Positions 1-13,000 of a stretch of 64,000 bases of DNA are shown here, piece after piece; the first letter of the stretch is position 1; each line of letters starts with the position of its first letter. The translations under genes were made by a program, and so were the position numbers. The stretch spans positions 44,440,508-44,504,507 of the forward strand of contig NC_021673.1 of assembly GCF_000247815.1 (NCBI RefSeq), in the 5' to 3' direction. The stretch comes from Ficedula albicollis. Taxonomy: Eukaryota > Chordata > Aves > Passeriformes > Muscicapidae. The notes under the pieces were generated by a model that did no database searches, had not been told where the DNA came from, and worked only from the letters and a program-made list of their open reading frames with translations.

Positions 1-3000
1 TGGTGTTTGTAAATTAATTTTCTTTACAGGGCCAAGCATTGGTATAAATCAAAATAAATACTTGGCTGACTTGCTTGGGTATCTTCCTTTGGCAATCTGT
101 TTCTAGCTCACAGTTTGGCCTTCTCTGCAGCTGAGATACCTAGTTCTTTTGCTGCCAGCTTTTTTTCTAGTGGGTTTTTTTTCTGTTGTTTTTGGTTTCT
201 GTTTTTGCATCTTCTGTCTGAAGCAAAAGATTTTCTTGGTTTAGCAGTCTAACATTGCACTTTATGATTTCTCAACACTCGAGTTAGGAGTTTTCAAGTT
301 TCCTTGACTTTTGCCACTGCAATCCACACGCTTAAAAAAAAAACATTGCTTATTACCTAAGTTATATAATTCTCTATAATTCTTTTCTTTCTGAGACAAA
401 CTGCTGGCATTGACTCAGACTGCTGCTTGTGTCCAGCCTGCCTGTCTGATGACTTCAGTCAGGCTGCTAATGTAAGGTTTGCAAGCCTCTGCAAGAAAAT
501 AAGCTTCTTATAGATGCTCTTCTTCTAAAAATCCTCATTTTCAGTCCATCTTCATTTTTCCCCCAACCCATCCTGATTCCCTAACTGTGTTTTCTGTGGC
601 CTCCCTCCTAAGGCATGTTTGAGCCTTGCATAATGCCTGCCTGGGGAGGAGGGAAATAGTGATGACAGCCAGCTGGGGAACTGAGTGCTGGTGAAGCAGT
701 TTTTGTCCGTGGTCTCCACCACCCCCTTCTGCACCAGTATTGAGTGTGGGAGCCGGCTCAGTAACTGGTGAGGAACTGCAGCTGACTTGGAATGACTGGA
801 TTCCTCTTGAGAGCTTAAGTTCTACCTGTCCTTTGGGCTTCTGCAGCCTTTAAAAACGATGAGTGGGATGTTTTGTTGTCCTACTGTTTTCAACTGATTT
901 AAACATCTTTTAAACTTAGGGACACCTGAGGATAGCAAGTGAAGTGAAATAGTTGTCTTAGCATCTTTTGAAAATACTTTCAACAGCAGCAGTAGACTGC
1001 ACTTAGAGAGAAAATGTTTTCCATTTTGGGGTGATTTTGTTTGCAACCCTGGGTCATTTGAGAGAATCTCTCAGCATACACACTGCAGACCACCAGAAAA
1101 AAAAAAAGGATAGGAGGAGCTAAGCAGGTGGATTTTCTCCTGTAGTAGCATCTAGTGCCTGGCCAACATAGTTACTTAGAAAGACAGTGTTATTGCAACT
1201 TGTCCTGGTCAAAGTCTGAGTGGTGAAAGAGTAGTAAGACTGAACTGGTGGGTAGGAATTGCATCTACATGTCTCAGTGCTGGCAAACTCACTCTAGCTC
1301 TGAGGCTGGGGGGAGACTTTAAACTCCTCTTGGGTCATACTTCTGCTATGAAGCCATCTGATGGCAAAAACACAGGAGGAAAGACCACTTGGAGAGTTAT
1401 GGCAGGTTTTTAGGAAATGTGCCTGTGTAAGGAAATTCCTCTTCTTCGCACCGCAGAGCCAAGTACACTTGTTGTCTTTGTGCTTTTTGACTACAGGGAC
1501 AGGTTATGCCTCATACAGGAGCAGTGTTAATTATCTCAAAATATTTGCAGAGGAGCAAAGCACAGCCAAGACCCACTCTCCACCATGTGCTGCTGGTCAG
1601 CTGGCACAACTGCACTGTAGGAGGAAAACATCACTTCTTCCTTCAGTAAAACACCCATTCTTCCTTCAGTAAAAAGCCTATTTCATCAGAAGCAGCAGGA
1701 TGAATTCTGCTATGCTTACATCTTATACTAATTGTGTATATACACAAGATAATTTTAAAGTGAGATTTTTCATTCCCAGCCTGTGAAAGATTTGTTTTCC
1801 AGCTGCTGGAAAATAACATGAGCTGATCCTGTAATGAATTCTCTCATGTAAGAATTGCCTCATTACCACTAAATGTTGCCAGCTCTTAGATTTGTGTTCT
1901 ACTTCATAAATTCTAAAAAGCAGCTCAATGTATTTAGAAGCTATTTCCCTGTTTTAAAAGGAACCAGAGTCTATTCCAGGACCCAAGCCAGATCCCTTAT
2001 AGTTTAAATGAAGATAGATTGCCATGAGTTTAGTCCAAAAGATGAAGAAAAAGTTTTTGCAGAGCAATTTCTCTCTTTTTTCCTTTTTTTTCCTTTTTTT
2101 TTTTTTTAAGGAAAAAAGAACCTGTGCTTTTTGTTCCTGAAGAACAGTGAATAAGTCCAACAAAATTGCACTATTGTGTGTGCCTGCTAGTCAAGTATGA
2201 ATATAATTTTTTTTTCCATTGGCAGAAGGCAATAAAGGGCCAGAATCCATTCTTCCTGATTCTACATACTAAGTCCATGGGGTTCCATTCACTCCAAAAT
2301 AAAGGGGAGCTGCTTTTGGAGAACTAATGATGAGTTCTGGAGGGTTTCTCCCATCAATTTTTAATTTGAATATAACTCATGTCAATGTTGAGCACTTTAG
2401 GTCAGCTCTGTGTTGCTTGGCTGCTATAAAACAATGAAAATCTCTTCTAATCATGGTGGGTGGTTACTGTGATTTTTCATTTTTATTGGTAGCCTGAAGT
2501 AGTGAATAGGACAAAGAGGCAATTTTATTTTCCTACCTAGACAGTTATAGGGAGAGCAGCACAACAAATTTGTACTGTTATTCATGTTGCATATATCCCT
2601 AAGAAATAGAAGGGAATTTGCTATAGGCTGCAAAAGTAGTTCATAAAAATTAAATTGCCAAGGAGAACATCAGTTCTGAACTGTGCACCTTCCAAATATC
2701 TGGGAATTCTTCCTGGGCAAAACAGTAATGTTGGATCTTAATAGACAGTGTTACACACATGTTTGGGTTTAACCAATGAATCTTTCCAAAAGGAGCTAGA
2801 AAGGGGAAAAATCCATAATGCAGTTGAGCACATTTCCCATTGGAATCTGTCTGCTTCCACCAGGCAGATTTAAGCAGATGAAAATATCAACTAAACAATT
2901 ATTCCATATGTACATAAATTAATATATGACAGTGTTCAGTAATTTATTTTAGCTATTGAAACGCTGCTGTGATTTTGACTTTGAGAAAGGAAGAGCCTTG

Positions 3001-4476
3001 GAAGGATCAGAAGGCAGTATCTCATGTCAAACAACCAGAACTGGGTGAGTTCAAAGATGCAAGAGGATGTGTTCAGTTAAAGATATACTCAGTCTGTTCA
3101 AGAAGGAGCATGCAGCTGTGTCGTAATAAAAATAAATAATTGAATTTATTTGATCTTCTAGGATTCTTTCCTTCATTGTCTATCCAAGAGAGCATTTTTT
3201 GATGTTAAGACTTCTTTCTTCATAATGTCTTTCATGACCAGGCTTAGTGTCAAGTACCCCTCTTTTCCAGTGTCAGCCCTTATATTTGGCCATTGGTACA
3301 TTCATTACATTGGAGCCCTTCTGCACTGCTCCTGAAGAACTGCACAGCAGACAGCTGGGAAAGCCATGGCTGGACCTGGACTGTGGGTTTCCAATCCATA
3401 TAGGACAGAAGTATGCAGAGAAGGAAAGCACCAGGTCTGACAGTGCTGAGAAAAGCTTCTAGCTGAATTAATAGTTGCACCAGGAAACTGTTGGACTCTC
3501 TACATGGACTTGTTTTATTATCTAAACACAAAATTCAATTTTACTTGTTATGTTCTAGGTGGAAGTAGAGTACATAAAACAGGCTGAAATTCCAAGTGTG
3601 GGTATAATGAAATATTTCTTCATTGTACTAGTACCCTATTCAGCCATTTCTTAGTGTTCCTTTCAGTTTTAAGAAAAAAAGTGGATTTTCTTCCACTTTT
3701 TCCTCAGAAAACCTGTTAACAGTTATCATTTCTTGTTGCAAGAAGGGCTGAAAAATTTGGCGTTTGAACATCATCACCTTATGGTATGTTGTACCTTAGC
3801 AAAAACTTACCCCCACACTTCACAAAAGCAGAATCCATGGAAGGAACAGTTGTAGCACTTTGAAGTGCTATTTAGGCTGCCAGTTCTCTTTCCATAAATG
3901 TTTTTAGATGAGGCATTTAAATTAAGCACTCACATTAATCACTCGCAAACTAATTAGTGAATTGATTCCAAATCTGGCAGCCAGTCAGTGTTGATACGAG
4001 ATTTGCTGCACGTATACTCACAAATTTTGTTTGCATGGTATTTTATGGCAAATATATAGAGGCAAATGCAGTTGTCAATTATTAATGAAATTGAATCAAG
4101 ACAAGCTGAAGTATGAAACTGGTGTATAAACACTCAGTAGCCTGTCAGTATGGACAAAACCACCTGTGATTTGACATCTTATTTGATAGATCTCCTTGTA
4201 AATAATAAATCACCTTTTCTTTCTGCAAACATAAACTGTGTTCATCATTTGAGATCCTTTACATTATTAACAGCTTGGTAGGGAGTTCAGAAACTCAGCA
4301 AAGAAAATATTCAGGAGATCCTATATAGTTTATATTAAGATTCCATGCTGATCTTTTGTACATAGCCTTCCTATTTTACTAGCAAATTTACATAATTTTG
4401 TATTGGAAAAGTCGTGGTCTTCCACTTCATGGGGCATTTCCATACTAGAAGTATTCTGAAATATGGTTTGAATGAA
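1..4476. other. Upstream non-coding DNA, no gene seen
   Basis: AT-rich sequence without a recognisable exon, RNA gene or intact transposon. The open frames here are short and have no family resemblance. It holds a 23-nt-period duplication (1635-1674), a pyrimidine-rich tract near 2075-2110, a 10-bp perfect inverted repeat (3676-3701) and a homeodomain-motif-rich block at about 3900-4140. Nothing else was seen. Confidence 0.6.
3676..3701. repeat. Perfect 10-bp inverted repeat, 6-nt loop
   Basis: The arm AAAAAGTGGA (3676-3685) and its exact complement TCCACTTTTT (3692-3701) flank a six-base loop. The pairing is directly visible. It has no flanking arms long enough to suggest a microRNA precursor, and no function is claimed. 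Confidence 0.6.
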
Positions 4477-4756
4477 GAATCACAGAATATCTTGTTGAAA
4501 GAAACATTTAAGGACCGTCTAGTCCAACCCTCTGTCATGGACAAGGACACCTCTCATCAAACCAGGTTGCTCAGACCCCATCCAACATGGCCCTGAGCAT
4601 TTCCAGTGACAAGGTATCCACAACTTCCCTCAGAAACATTTCTCAGTGCCCCCCCACCCTCATCATTAAAAATGCCTTCCTTACATCCAGTCTAAATCAT
4701 CCCTCTTTCAGTTTAACAGCATTGCCCCATGTCCTACCACTACAGGAAGGCTGGAA
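4477..4756 (-). mobile_element. CR1 LINE 3' fragment (antisense)
   Basis: The + strand reads as the reverse complement of the 3' end of a CR1 retrotransposon. It opens with the GAATCACAGAAT terminal motif. It then shows the familiar blocks for 'GTCTAGTCCAACCCTCTG', 'AGGACACCTCTCATCAAACC', 'GGTTGCTCAGACCCCATCC' and 'CACAACTTCCCTCAGAAAC', and fades after 'CCTACCACTACAGGAAGGC'. It is 5'-truncated, as usual for LINE copies made by target-primed reverse transcription. It is moderately diverged and has no intact ORF. The family assignment comes from memory of the CR1 consensus; the exact left and right ends are approximate. Confidence 0.9.
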
Positions 4757-7700
4757 TCTTTTTTACTCAAGTAATGCATACAGTCTGCTATGTATTTCAG
4801 AAAGTGAGACATTTCCAGCAGTGCTCTCACATTTTTACAGCTCCTGGAGCTGAAGTGACAAGGAGCAAATTTCTTCTCAGGTGCAGTTCTAGCTCAACAT
4901 GGGTCCTAAAGAAACCATGGCAAAACAAGGGAAGTAAGACAAAAGGTATAGGGTATACAGACAACTTCTTGGCCACAAAATAATCCCATTCCTCCTCTGA
5001 AGACAATAACACACAAAAATATGTCTTTGTAGCTAAAGCTGGTTACTTTCTAGCCTTGACATGCTTCAAAAATAATTTCTATGATGTAACCAACAATAAC
5101 AGACTGTTATCTGATGAAGACAGTGGCACCTTAAAAGCCTCATTGAGTGATGAAGAGCTGGGCCTGTTTGTTTACTCCCAAAAATCCCAATGTTCCTGTG
5201 TATGAAGGAAATTCCATATTCTCACTGGAAGTGTTTACTGGGCAAAGAGAGGAAAGCAAAAATCTGTCATGAAGGAAGAAAATAATTCTGAAGTTCAAGA
5301 AGCATGAACAAGATGGTGTACTCCTTTCTCTCAATCCTTTTTGTTGTCTGAAATACACCTTCACAAAAACAGGATTGCTGAGGCAGGAGAGAAAACTTGG
5401 CAGGAAAGGGTTAATGTCCCTGCCTATTTTCTGGACTGTAGTGAGCATGGAGAGGGTGGACATAGAGATGGGGGATAGTGACACAATTAGGGTTCTCTTG
5501 TGCAACGGCCACTAAATCTTTGGCTGTAACAGTAGAAACTCTCCTCACTCTCTATCCAGTACCAGATCCAGGGTTCTGAGTGTCCTGGGGCAAGTGCAGG
5601 TGTTTCAAAAAAGATGAAGACCATCTTGTTCTTTCACACCCTGAAAATCTTCACATGAACAGACAAGTTTGATTTTAGGTCTTAAAATTACATGTGGGCT
5701 GCTAAAAGTAAAACTATCATTAAATATTCATTAATTCCTTTCTAGAAGTAATTTTTTCTTCTTACTTTTTTTTCTCCCTTTCAAATAGACAAGTCTTCCT
5801 CTGTTTTTTGTGGCAGATAACCTGCACGGCTAAATGGAAATTGAGTTTGTGCCCTTATTTCTAGAGTGATTTGGATTGGTGGTGTATCACTGGAAAAAAC
5901 AGCCATCCTAGCTGCTAGGCAATTTTAATAGTGTTTTAGCCACTTTTCCCTTATTTATTGTGGACTTCTTTTCTTAGTTTCATATTTTCTTATTCTTAAT
6001 CTAAACATCCACTTCATAGATACAGAATTATTTACTGTAAACAAAACATGGATTTCTTCCAATAGTGATTTGTAATAATTATATAAAATATAAAAGGAAG
6101 AAAAGCAGTCTGGTACCCTAGGGAATGTATAATATCTTCAACACATCTTTTTCATTGCACCAACCTGTACTCTTCAACACATAAGCTTACTGAAAGACCT
6201 GCAGGAACATCACACCTGCACATCTGATTAACTAAAGCTAAACAAATCTGAGTGCTAATTCAGTGGAATCCTCTGATCTGGTAGACAGCCAACTCAGTTA
6301 AACAGTTATCCTGATAAAAAGACACAAAAATGCTTCTGAAAAGACTTGCCATGACATAAAATAGCCATCAAAGTAAAACTACAGCAATGAGGAGATTACT
6401 CACAGCATTTAATTTGTCTTTGGTATTTATTTCCTTATTATGATTTGCATCTCTGTTTGTAATGAAAGTTTGGCATCTCGCACTGATTTAAGAGCTTGAG
6501 ATACTTCATTTCTGTATTACTAAATGAATATACCCCTGTTAAGCAGTTTCACTGTCATTAAGTGTAATTGTGCTAAATTAGCATCCATGGAGATGTCCTG
6601 GTTTCTACACCAGTGATTGTATACAAATAACATAAACCCGATTAAAAAAAGAAAAAAAAAAAGAATTCTGAGCAAGAGCTAAGAGAATGAATTTGTAGTT
6701 GTTTTTCATAAGGGCAGTCAGGGAAGTGGCCTCATACCGGCCTCTCCTGGGACAGGGAAGATTCCATTCCTCAGCTAAGTCAAAAGAGTGGTCATGGCCT
6801 CTGAGGACTGCTGTTTGACACAGGTGTTTCTCCAGAAGAGACACATGGCCATTGCAGTCCATGCTTTGGCAGAGTCCTGATTTCTACAATGCTTGTGTCT
6901 CTCACTGAATGGAAATTATCTGCAGTGCTGGGGTTTCTTGGGCTTCCTCTGTGCACCCTGCACAGGAATGGTTTGCCATGCAAATTCCTCAAATGATCCT
7001 CTTAAGAATTAATGTTGGGAGAAGGCCTTTTCTTTTTTGAGATGTTATGCTTAACATCTAATTAGTCCATGGTGTCAAGGCTAACATGATAACTCAGTAG
7101 GCCAGACATTTCTCATGAGAAGTAAGGAATAATTTAAAACCATCATTAGGAGCTGCAAGGTCTTGAAAATAGAAATTCTGGTCACTTTATCTATAACTTT
7201 AGATATACAGTATTCCTTCCAATTTAGTGCTCATTTCTGGAGCTACTAGGTAAAATAACAAGCTGACATCTGTACTGTATCATACACTCGATTACCCGTA
7301 AGCACAAAATAGCAAAGAACTATTTCAGATAACCAAGTAATTTAATGCTTGAGGGAATTTCCAATATAATTAATCAGCATCTTGAGACTTTAAACTGTTT
7401 GCTTAAGAAGGATTTTTGGTTAATTGAGGTTCACTAACCAGGGTTACATAGAATGCAGAGCAACTTTTAGTTAGGCCTTTAAGCGATGCAATGAAGGGTG
7501 TTTCAGAGGATTATTTGAAAAACTGTTTTCCACTTCTAATAATTTGCCTCTTAATTATCCTAATTACTAGCAATTTGATTATCATTCTTATTGTATAAGC
7601 TAGACTGAGAGAAAATTATCTTCCTTTTCTTATACAAAATGAAGAGTAAAAGTTGGTCCTTACCTACCCACATACAGAGAAACTTTGAGTAAAAAATCAT

Positions 7701-10003
7701 AAGATTCTATTAGTGCTGAAGCACGTTAAAATATTATCATTTCATATTCATGTGCACAAATTGAACAAACATATATTCCAAAACTATCCTGATACAATCT
7801 ATCTTTAACTGTATGCTTCAATCAAAGCACCAGGAGTGTGTTAGAAGGGAAGGAAGAATGAATTCCAGAAGGAAAAATCTTCTCTGATCATGCCTCTTCC
7901 CAGCATCTGTTCAAACCCAGATACCTGCAACTAAGAACTTCACAGCTAATTTTGACAACATTCTTGTTTTCATTTTCTTAAGAAATTTCAGGGTGAATGA
8001 ATCAGGGGTCACAGGGATCACATTTTGACCAACAGATTACTCAGTCAGCTTAACTGACCACTAGATTGGTCTGTGTGTCACTGAAGAAATTAGTATAATT
8101 TTCATTGCTGACAGTCTGGTTACAGAGTACACAAGCACAGTGAGGAATAATAACACACACAAAATTTAGGATTCAGCAATAGTCTATGCTGATGTTTCTT
8201 AGCTTCTACTAGTTGAAGAACAAGCCAAAATTTAAGCAGAGAGATTTGTCTTACTCATTTTGAGGTGAATAAACAACAAGTGCATTGATCATTCATGCTT
8301 TCATTTTTTATATCATCATTTTTATTAATTTTTTTGCTTGAATTTGGCTGCATATTTCACTAACATTATGGGATTTTAAATTGTTTGGAAAATGTGCCAT
8401 CTAAGATATGATGAGACTGAAAAACTGTCGAGAAGCACTCAGCTAGGAAATTTCTACAGGTCCTTTCCATTCACTTGCTCTACAGCTGTTTGATATGTAG
8501 TAATTTTCAAGTAGTTGCACTCTTCACTTCTGAGCAGTAAGAGTGAGGATTCAAAACCTTCCCCTGCATTCCCCTACTTTGTTTACACTGTTAAGCTACC
8601 AGGACAAACAGAAATGTTTACTGCTGCTGTCTGCAGCCTGTTCATCCAAATTTCATTATTTCAGTGACCTTTCTTGTAGTAGCTGTGTGTAATGTTTGTA
8701 AAAGAAAATTTTGAGGCAAGAGATTTGTCTATAAATTCTCATTTGCTTCTACCTGTTTTATTTCTGATGAAAGGTTCTGATTGACAAATTAAGTGTAATT
8801 GCTTTGAAAAACAACCTTGATACATACTACCTTACTACTAATACTTTATGAGGTGTTTGTGAACTTAGAGTCAGTATAAATGTCAACATGGGAAATATAT
8901 TTAATCTTTCTGCACAACTGTTTTTATCAACCTTTTCCTCAACTATTAACAAATAGCTGATAAAGCCCTTAGGGGAACTTGCCATGACACATACTGAAAT
9001 TGGTTTGCCCATCCTATCCCTTCTCTTGCTTAGTGGAAGGCTAATGCTTTAAACTGGTCAGAGAGTTTGAGAAGATGGACCAATTCAGAAGCAGTTACAC
9101 AGGTGACACGGGTGGGCCTGACCTTGTCCCACCATCTGGTATGAAATTAGAAGGCAACTCATTTCACTGGAAACAACAGTGAAACCAGACCAGACTCCTC
9201 TTCTAATGCTGGGATTAATATTGTGATTTGCTAATTTATATCAATGGCTCACCTGCTCCAGATGGAAATTACAACTCACAGCCAGTGGGGTTGCAGGTGA
9301 AGTGAGGGTAAAACATTTTCCACCTGTCTGCAAGCTCCAAAGGAAAGCTGTAACTTTGTGAATATTATTCCTCACTAATTTCTGGTGCTATTCCTTTAAA
9401 AAGACTGTGTTAAAAACTCTCTTTCATAAAATGGATAAGAGCATTTCCATTATTTTCAGTGCAATCAGAATTTTATGCTGAAGAGGAAGAAATTAATTTC
9501 AGAGTGACTCTCTTGACAGTAGAGACTACATGCCCATGATTTGCCTAAGAAATTATTTTTCTAGTGCCTGAGAATTTCTGCTTTTCATTTCAGTCAAAAT
9601 TGCTCTATTGACAATGTTTATTCATGACACATTGCACTATAGGATAGTCTTCATTTGCTGTGTTTGCCTGACAAAAGTGACTCAGTGGGACAATTGTGCT
9701 CTTGAGTAAATGATGTTTAGGGTAGAATGTTTGAATTGTCCCTTGACGGAAAGAGCATTGGAGCGCTGCTGATTGTTGCTCATTCTGGCCATTTTTGAAC
9801 TTAAAAGGTGCTGAGGAGTGCTTCAGTTCTGCAAATACATATGCTTTTAAGGAACAAAAAGGATAATATTGTAAATTGCCTTTTTATTGGAGTTTTGTGA
9901 CCTAGAAAACAATATTGCAAGTGTGACAAGTGTTTTCCAGTGAATTTATGGCCATGTTCATATATGGCACCCCTCACAACATTATTGGAGGTATTCTAGA
10001 TTT
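4757..10003. other. Upstream non-coding DNA, no gene seen
   Basis: AT-rich sequence with no recognisable coding exon. The block at about 7330-7620 is rich in TAATTA/TTAATTA-type motifs and could be a conserved regulatory element (see findings). Nothing else can be supported. Confidence 0.55.
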
Positions 10004-10053
10004 ACACAGAATTGTTTAAGTTGGAAAAGACCTTTAAGATCGAGTCCAGCCAT
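10004..10053 (-). mobile_element. Short CR1 LINE 3'-end remnant (antisense)
   Basis: About 50 nt (ACACAGAATTG followed by GTTGGAAAAGACCTTTAAGATC and GAGTCCAGCC) match the reverse complement of the CR1 3' terminus. Similarity is lost immediately afterwards, so this is either a very short 5'-truncated insertion or the surviving end of an eroded one. Confidence 0.75.
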
Positions 10054-13000
10054 TGCAGACATGTGCAGGAGCTGTAGAAAGTAAAGCCTTTTATTTTCAG
10101 CCTAGATGTAACATGCACCATGTTCTTGTAAAATGCCTTCTAGTGTCCATTCAGCTTTTGGTAGAGAGGATCACAGCTGAATCTAAGAATGGAAGTAAGG
10201 CTTGGTTTTCATGCTTTTCTCAGAAAATGCATGTGGTAAACATTCCTTATGTTACCTGTATGTCTACTTCTATGCTACTTATATGTGACCTGTATGTATG
10301 TGACCACCACTGGAGAAAATACATGAGGTAATTTTGCAGCTCAGTTACCTTTTGTAGTTAAAAGCTGGAATCTAGGGCAATGGGCAGAAAGAGGTTTTAT
10401 ATATGACTGTTCCATCAACACTATGCAATGAATCTGTGGTGACAAAATCCACTTTACAGAACACAATGTTCATTTCAGCACAGTGGCCATGATGAAGCTG
10501 ACTGGGTACTGGGACTAGAAGATCCTCTTACCCTTGAGTGAGATTTGGACTGTGTTTTTAGCTGTCTGAGATTCTTATCTCATGACTAGACAGCTCCTTG
10601 CAAATGCATCAGATAAATTATGCACAAACACTCTATCTTAGGCAAAAAAAACCCCAGACGCAAATGCTGCTTTCCTTTCCCCTGAAAGTGCTTGTTTCTA
10701 TCCACACAATCTTCTCCTATCTCACACAGTACATTTATTTTATTTCCATTAATAGGCACTCTGTGCCCTCATTTCATCAAGGGAATGAAATAACCCAGCA
10801 CTGTTGAATGAAATACTGATACAGTAGAAATAAATGCAGATGTTTCCTATATGCAGGCTTCACAGCTGGTTAATTGACAGTCTATACAAATGTTATTTTC
10901 TGGCACTGCTAATAATTTTTTTTGCTATTTGGGTCATAATCCATTTATTTACAGAATCTATCATTGCACTGACAGCAGGGAGTACGGTGTGCTTTTTGTA
11001 AAGTCAGTCTGTAGGTTGTTATTTAAAGCAGAGTCCAAGGCTTACGAAGAAGATATCCCAGGAGGTGATAAGGGAAATTGCATTGAGACAACAGAGCAGG
11101 AGGTTAGCATCCTACGCTCTGGAATGGTGAGATATGAGAAGCAAAACAGAACAGTAGTAAATCCCAGGGCAATGGCATCATGTTATTTCATGGAATGCCG
11201 TAGAAAAACAAATGGAAGGAGAGTTGTAATGTCTTACACTTGAACTGCAAGCATCTATAGGCAAATTGAGTGACCTGTGTGCTGAAGATGGGTTTTAAAT
11301 AGAAAAATGGGGGAAGAGAGGCATGAGATGCCCTGCTAGCTCCAGTTGTGACTCCACTAACTCCACTAGAAACCCTGTCTTGAAATGATCCCCTGAGAAT
11401 ATGAAATGCAACTCTTCATTCTCCCACTTGAGAACCACAGCAGCTCAGAAGCTCAAGGCCAATATTCTGTGTACAGGAAGCCCTCGAGATGTCTCGACAG
11501 AGAGCAACTGAAATGGAATAATGAAGGAAATGGAGTCTTCCCTTTTTTCTCGGTGTTTTAAAGCTGGCAGAGCACCTGGCATCAGCTTTCTGCATCAGAT
11601 AGAGCAGTGGGTATCATCTCTTACAAGATAAGCAGCAATAGCCTGGAGTTGCTTCAAGCAGCTCAGGGTAGGCTGGGAACAGTATATGCCACCTTAAGCT
11701 AGGCCGTGTGGCATTTACTCCCAGCTAACTTTCCCAACAAAATCTCATGCTCCATCCCTGAATACTTTTCTTGATGTTGCAGGGCTCCCTGCACTTCACA
11801 AGGCAATGCAACTAAGATATAATAGCAGAGCATCCTCTCATCCCATTGCTCATTCCCATTGCAGAGACATGGGGAAAAGTCCCTGTGTTTGACAGCATCA
11901 GAGGATGATAGCATTCTGCCAATGTCTTGATCTGTCCCAGCTCTGCAGTGTTATTTTCCAAATTTCCCCACAATCCATAGAGTTAGTGAGCGTTTCCCAG
12001 TTATATACTGCACTGAATATCCCAAATACAGTGACTTTAAGGTAATTTTTTTTGCTGACTGACCAACTGTGTACTGTTTCTCTATCATGGAACTTTGACT
12101 GAGTCTGGAAACAGCATTTGAGCATGTTTGGTGTGTTGTATCAATCAAAATGGGGAAGAAGCAAAAGAAGGTGCTCCCCATAGAAACACAAGTCAAACAA
12201 GTTCCCACAAGTGGGAACGCCAAGTCTTCTCTTGGTGATAAATGGCACAGACACTGTGATTGCTCTGCTCTTGTGCAATAAATTTTTACTAGCATGTCCC
12301 TTACTTTCCTTTTTTAATCTGCTCAACATTGTGGCTGCCAGATTTCACATAAGTGAAACAAAACACACTGTACCATTTTTTTCCCCAAGAGTCGTTTTCC
12401 TAATACCTCTAAGCCCAAAATGTTATATTTGCATGTGAGCACAGTAGTATCAAATAATTCAAAGCAACTGATACTTCTAGATCAAGGTCTGTTCTCAGTT
12501 ACTGGTAAGAATTCAGCAGTAATTTAGCTACACAAATTTATAGTTTTTGCTTTTTAGAGTGATTAAAAAAGGAATTCAACAGCCAGAGGAATGATAAGAA
12601 GGGGAGCTCATTGCTACAGGATGCTGTGGGCACCAGCAATTGTTATGGTTTCTCAGAGGAATTAGAGAAATTAATGCACAAAAAATTAATCTGGGCTGCC
12701 ACACCTAAAGACAGCCCTCCTGATGCAGAAGCTCCATGACCTGGAGATTGCTGGAAGCTGACAAAAGTACCTGGGGGAAGCAATGCTGTGTGTCTGCTCT
12801 GCTCTCAAATCAGTTGTGTGTGCATCTGCTAAAAGCCCTTGCAGGAAGCAGCTCTCAGAGGACACGTCCTCTGAGTGGGTGCAGCTGCTCTTGTGAACCA
12901 CTTCTGGCAAAGGGTAAGACTTGCAAAGAAAGCCCCCAGAACTGTAACTTGTGGTACAAGAACAGTACTTCTGTATGGCAGAAATGGATGAGGACAATCT

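Noticed and set aside
10890..11243. 117-codon open frame on +
   Set aside because: No homology recognised and no exon-like flanks; treated as chance.
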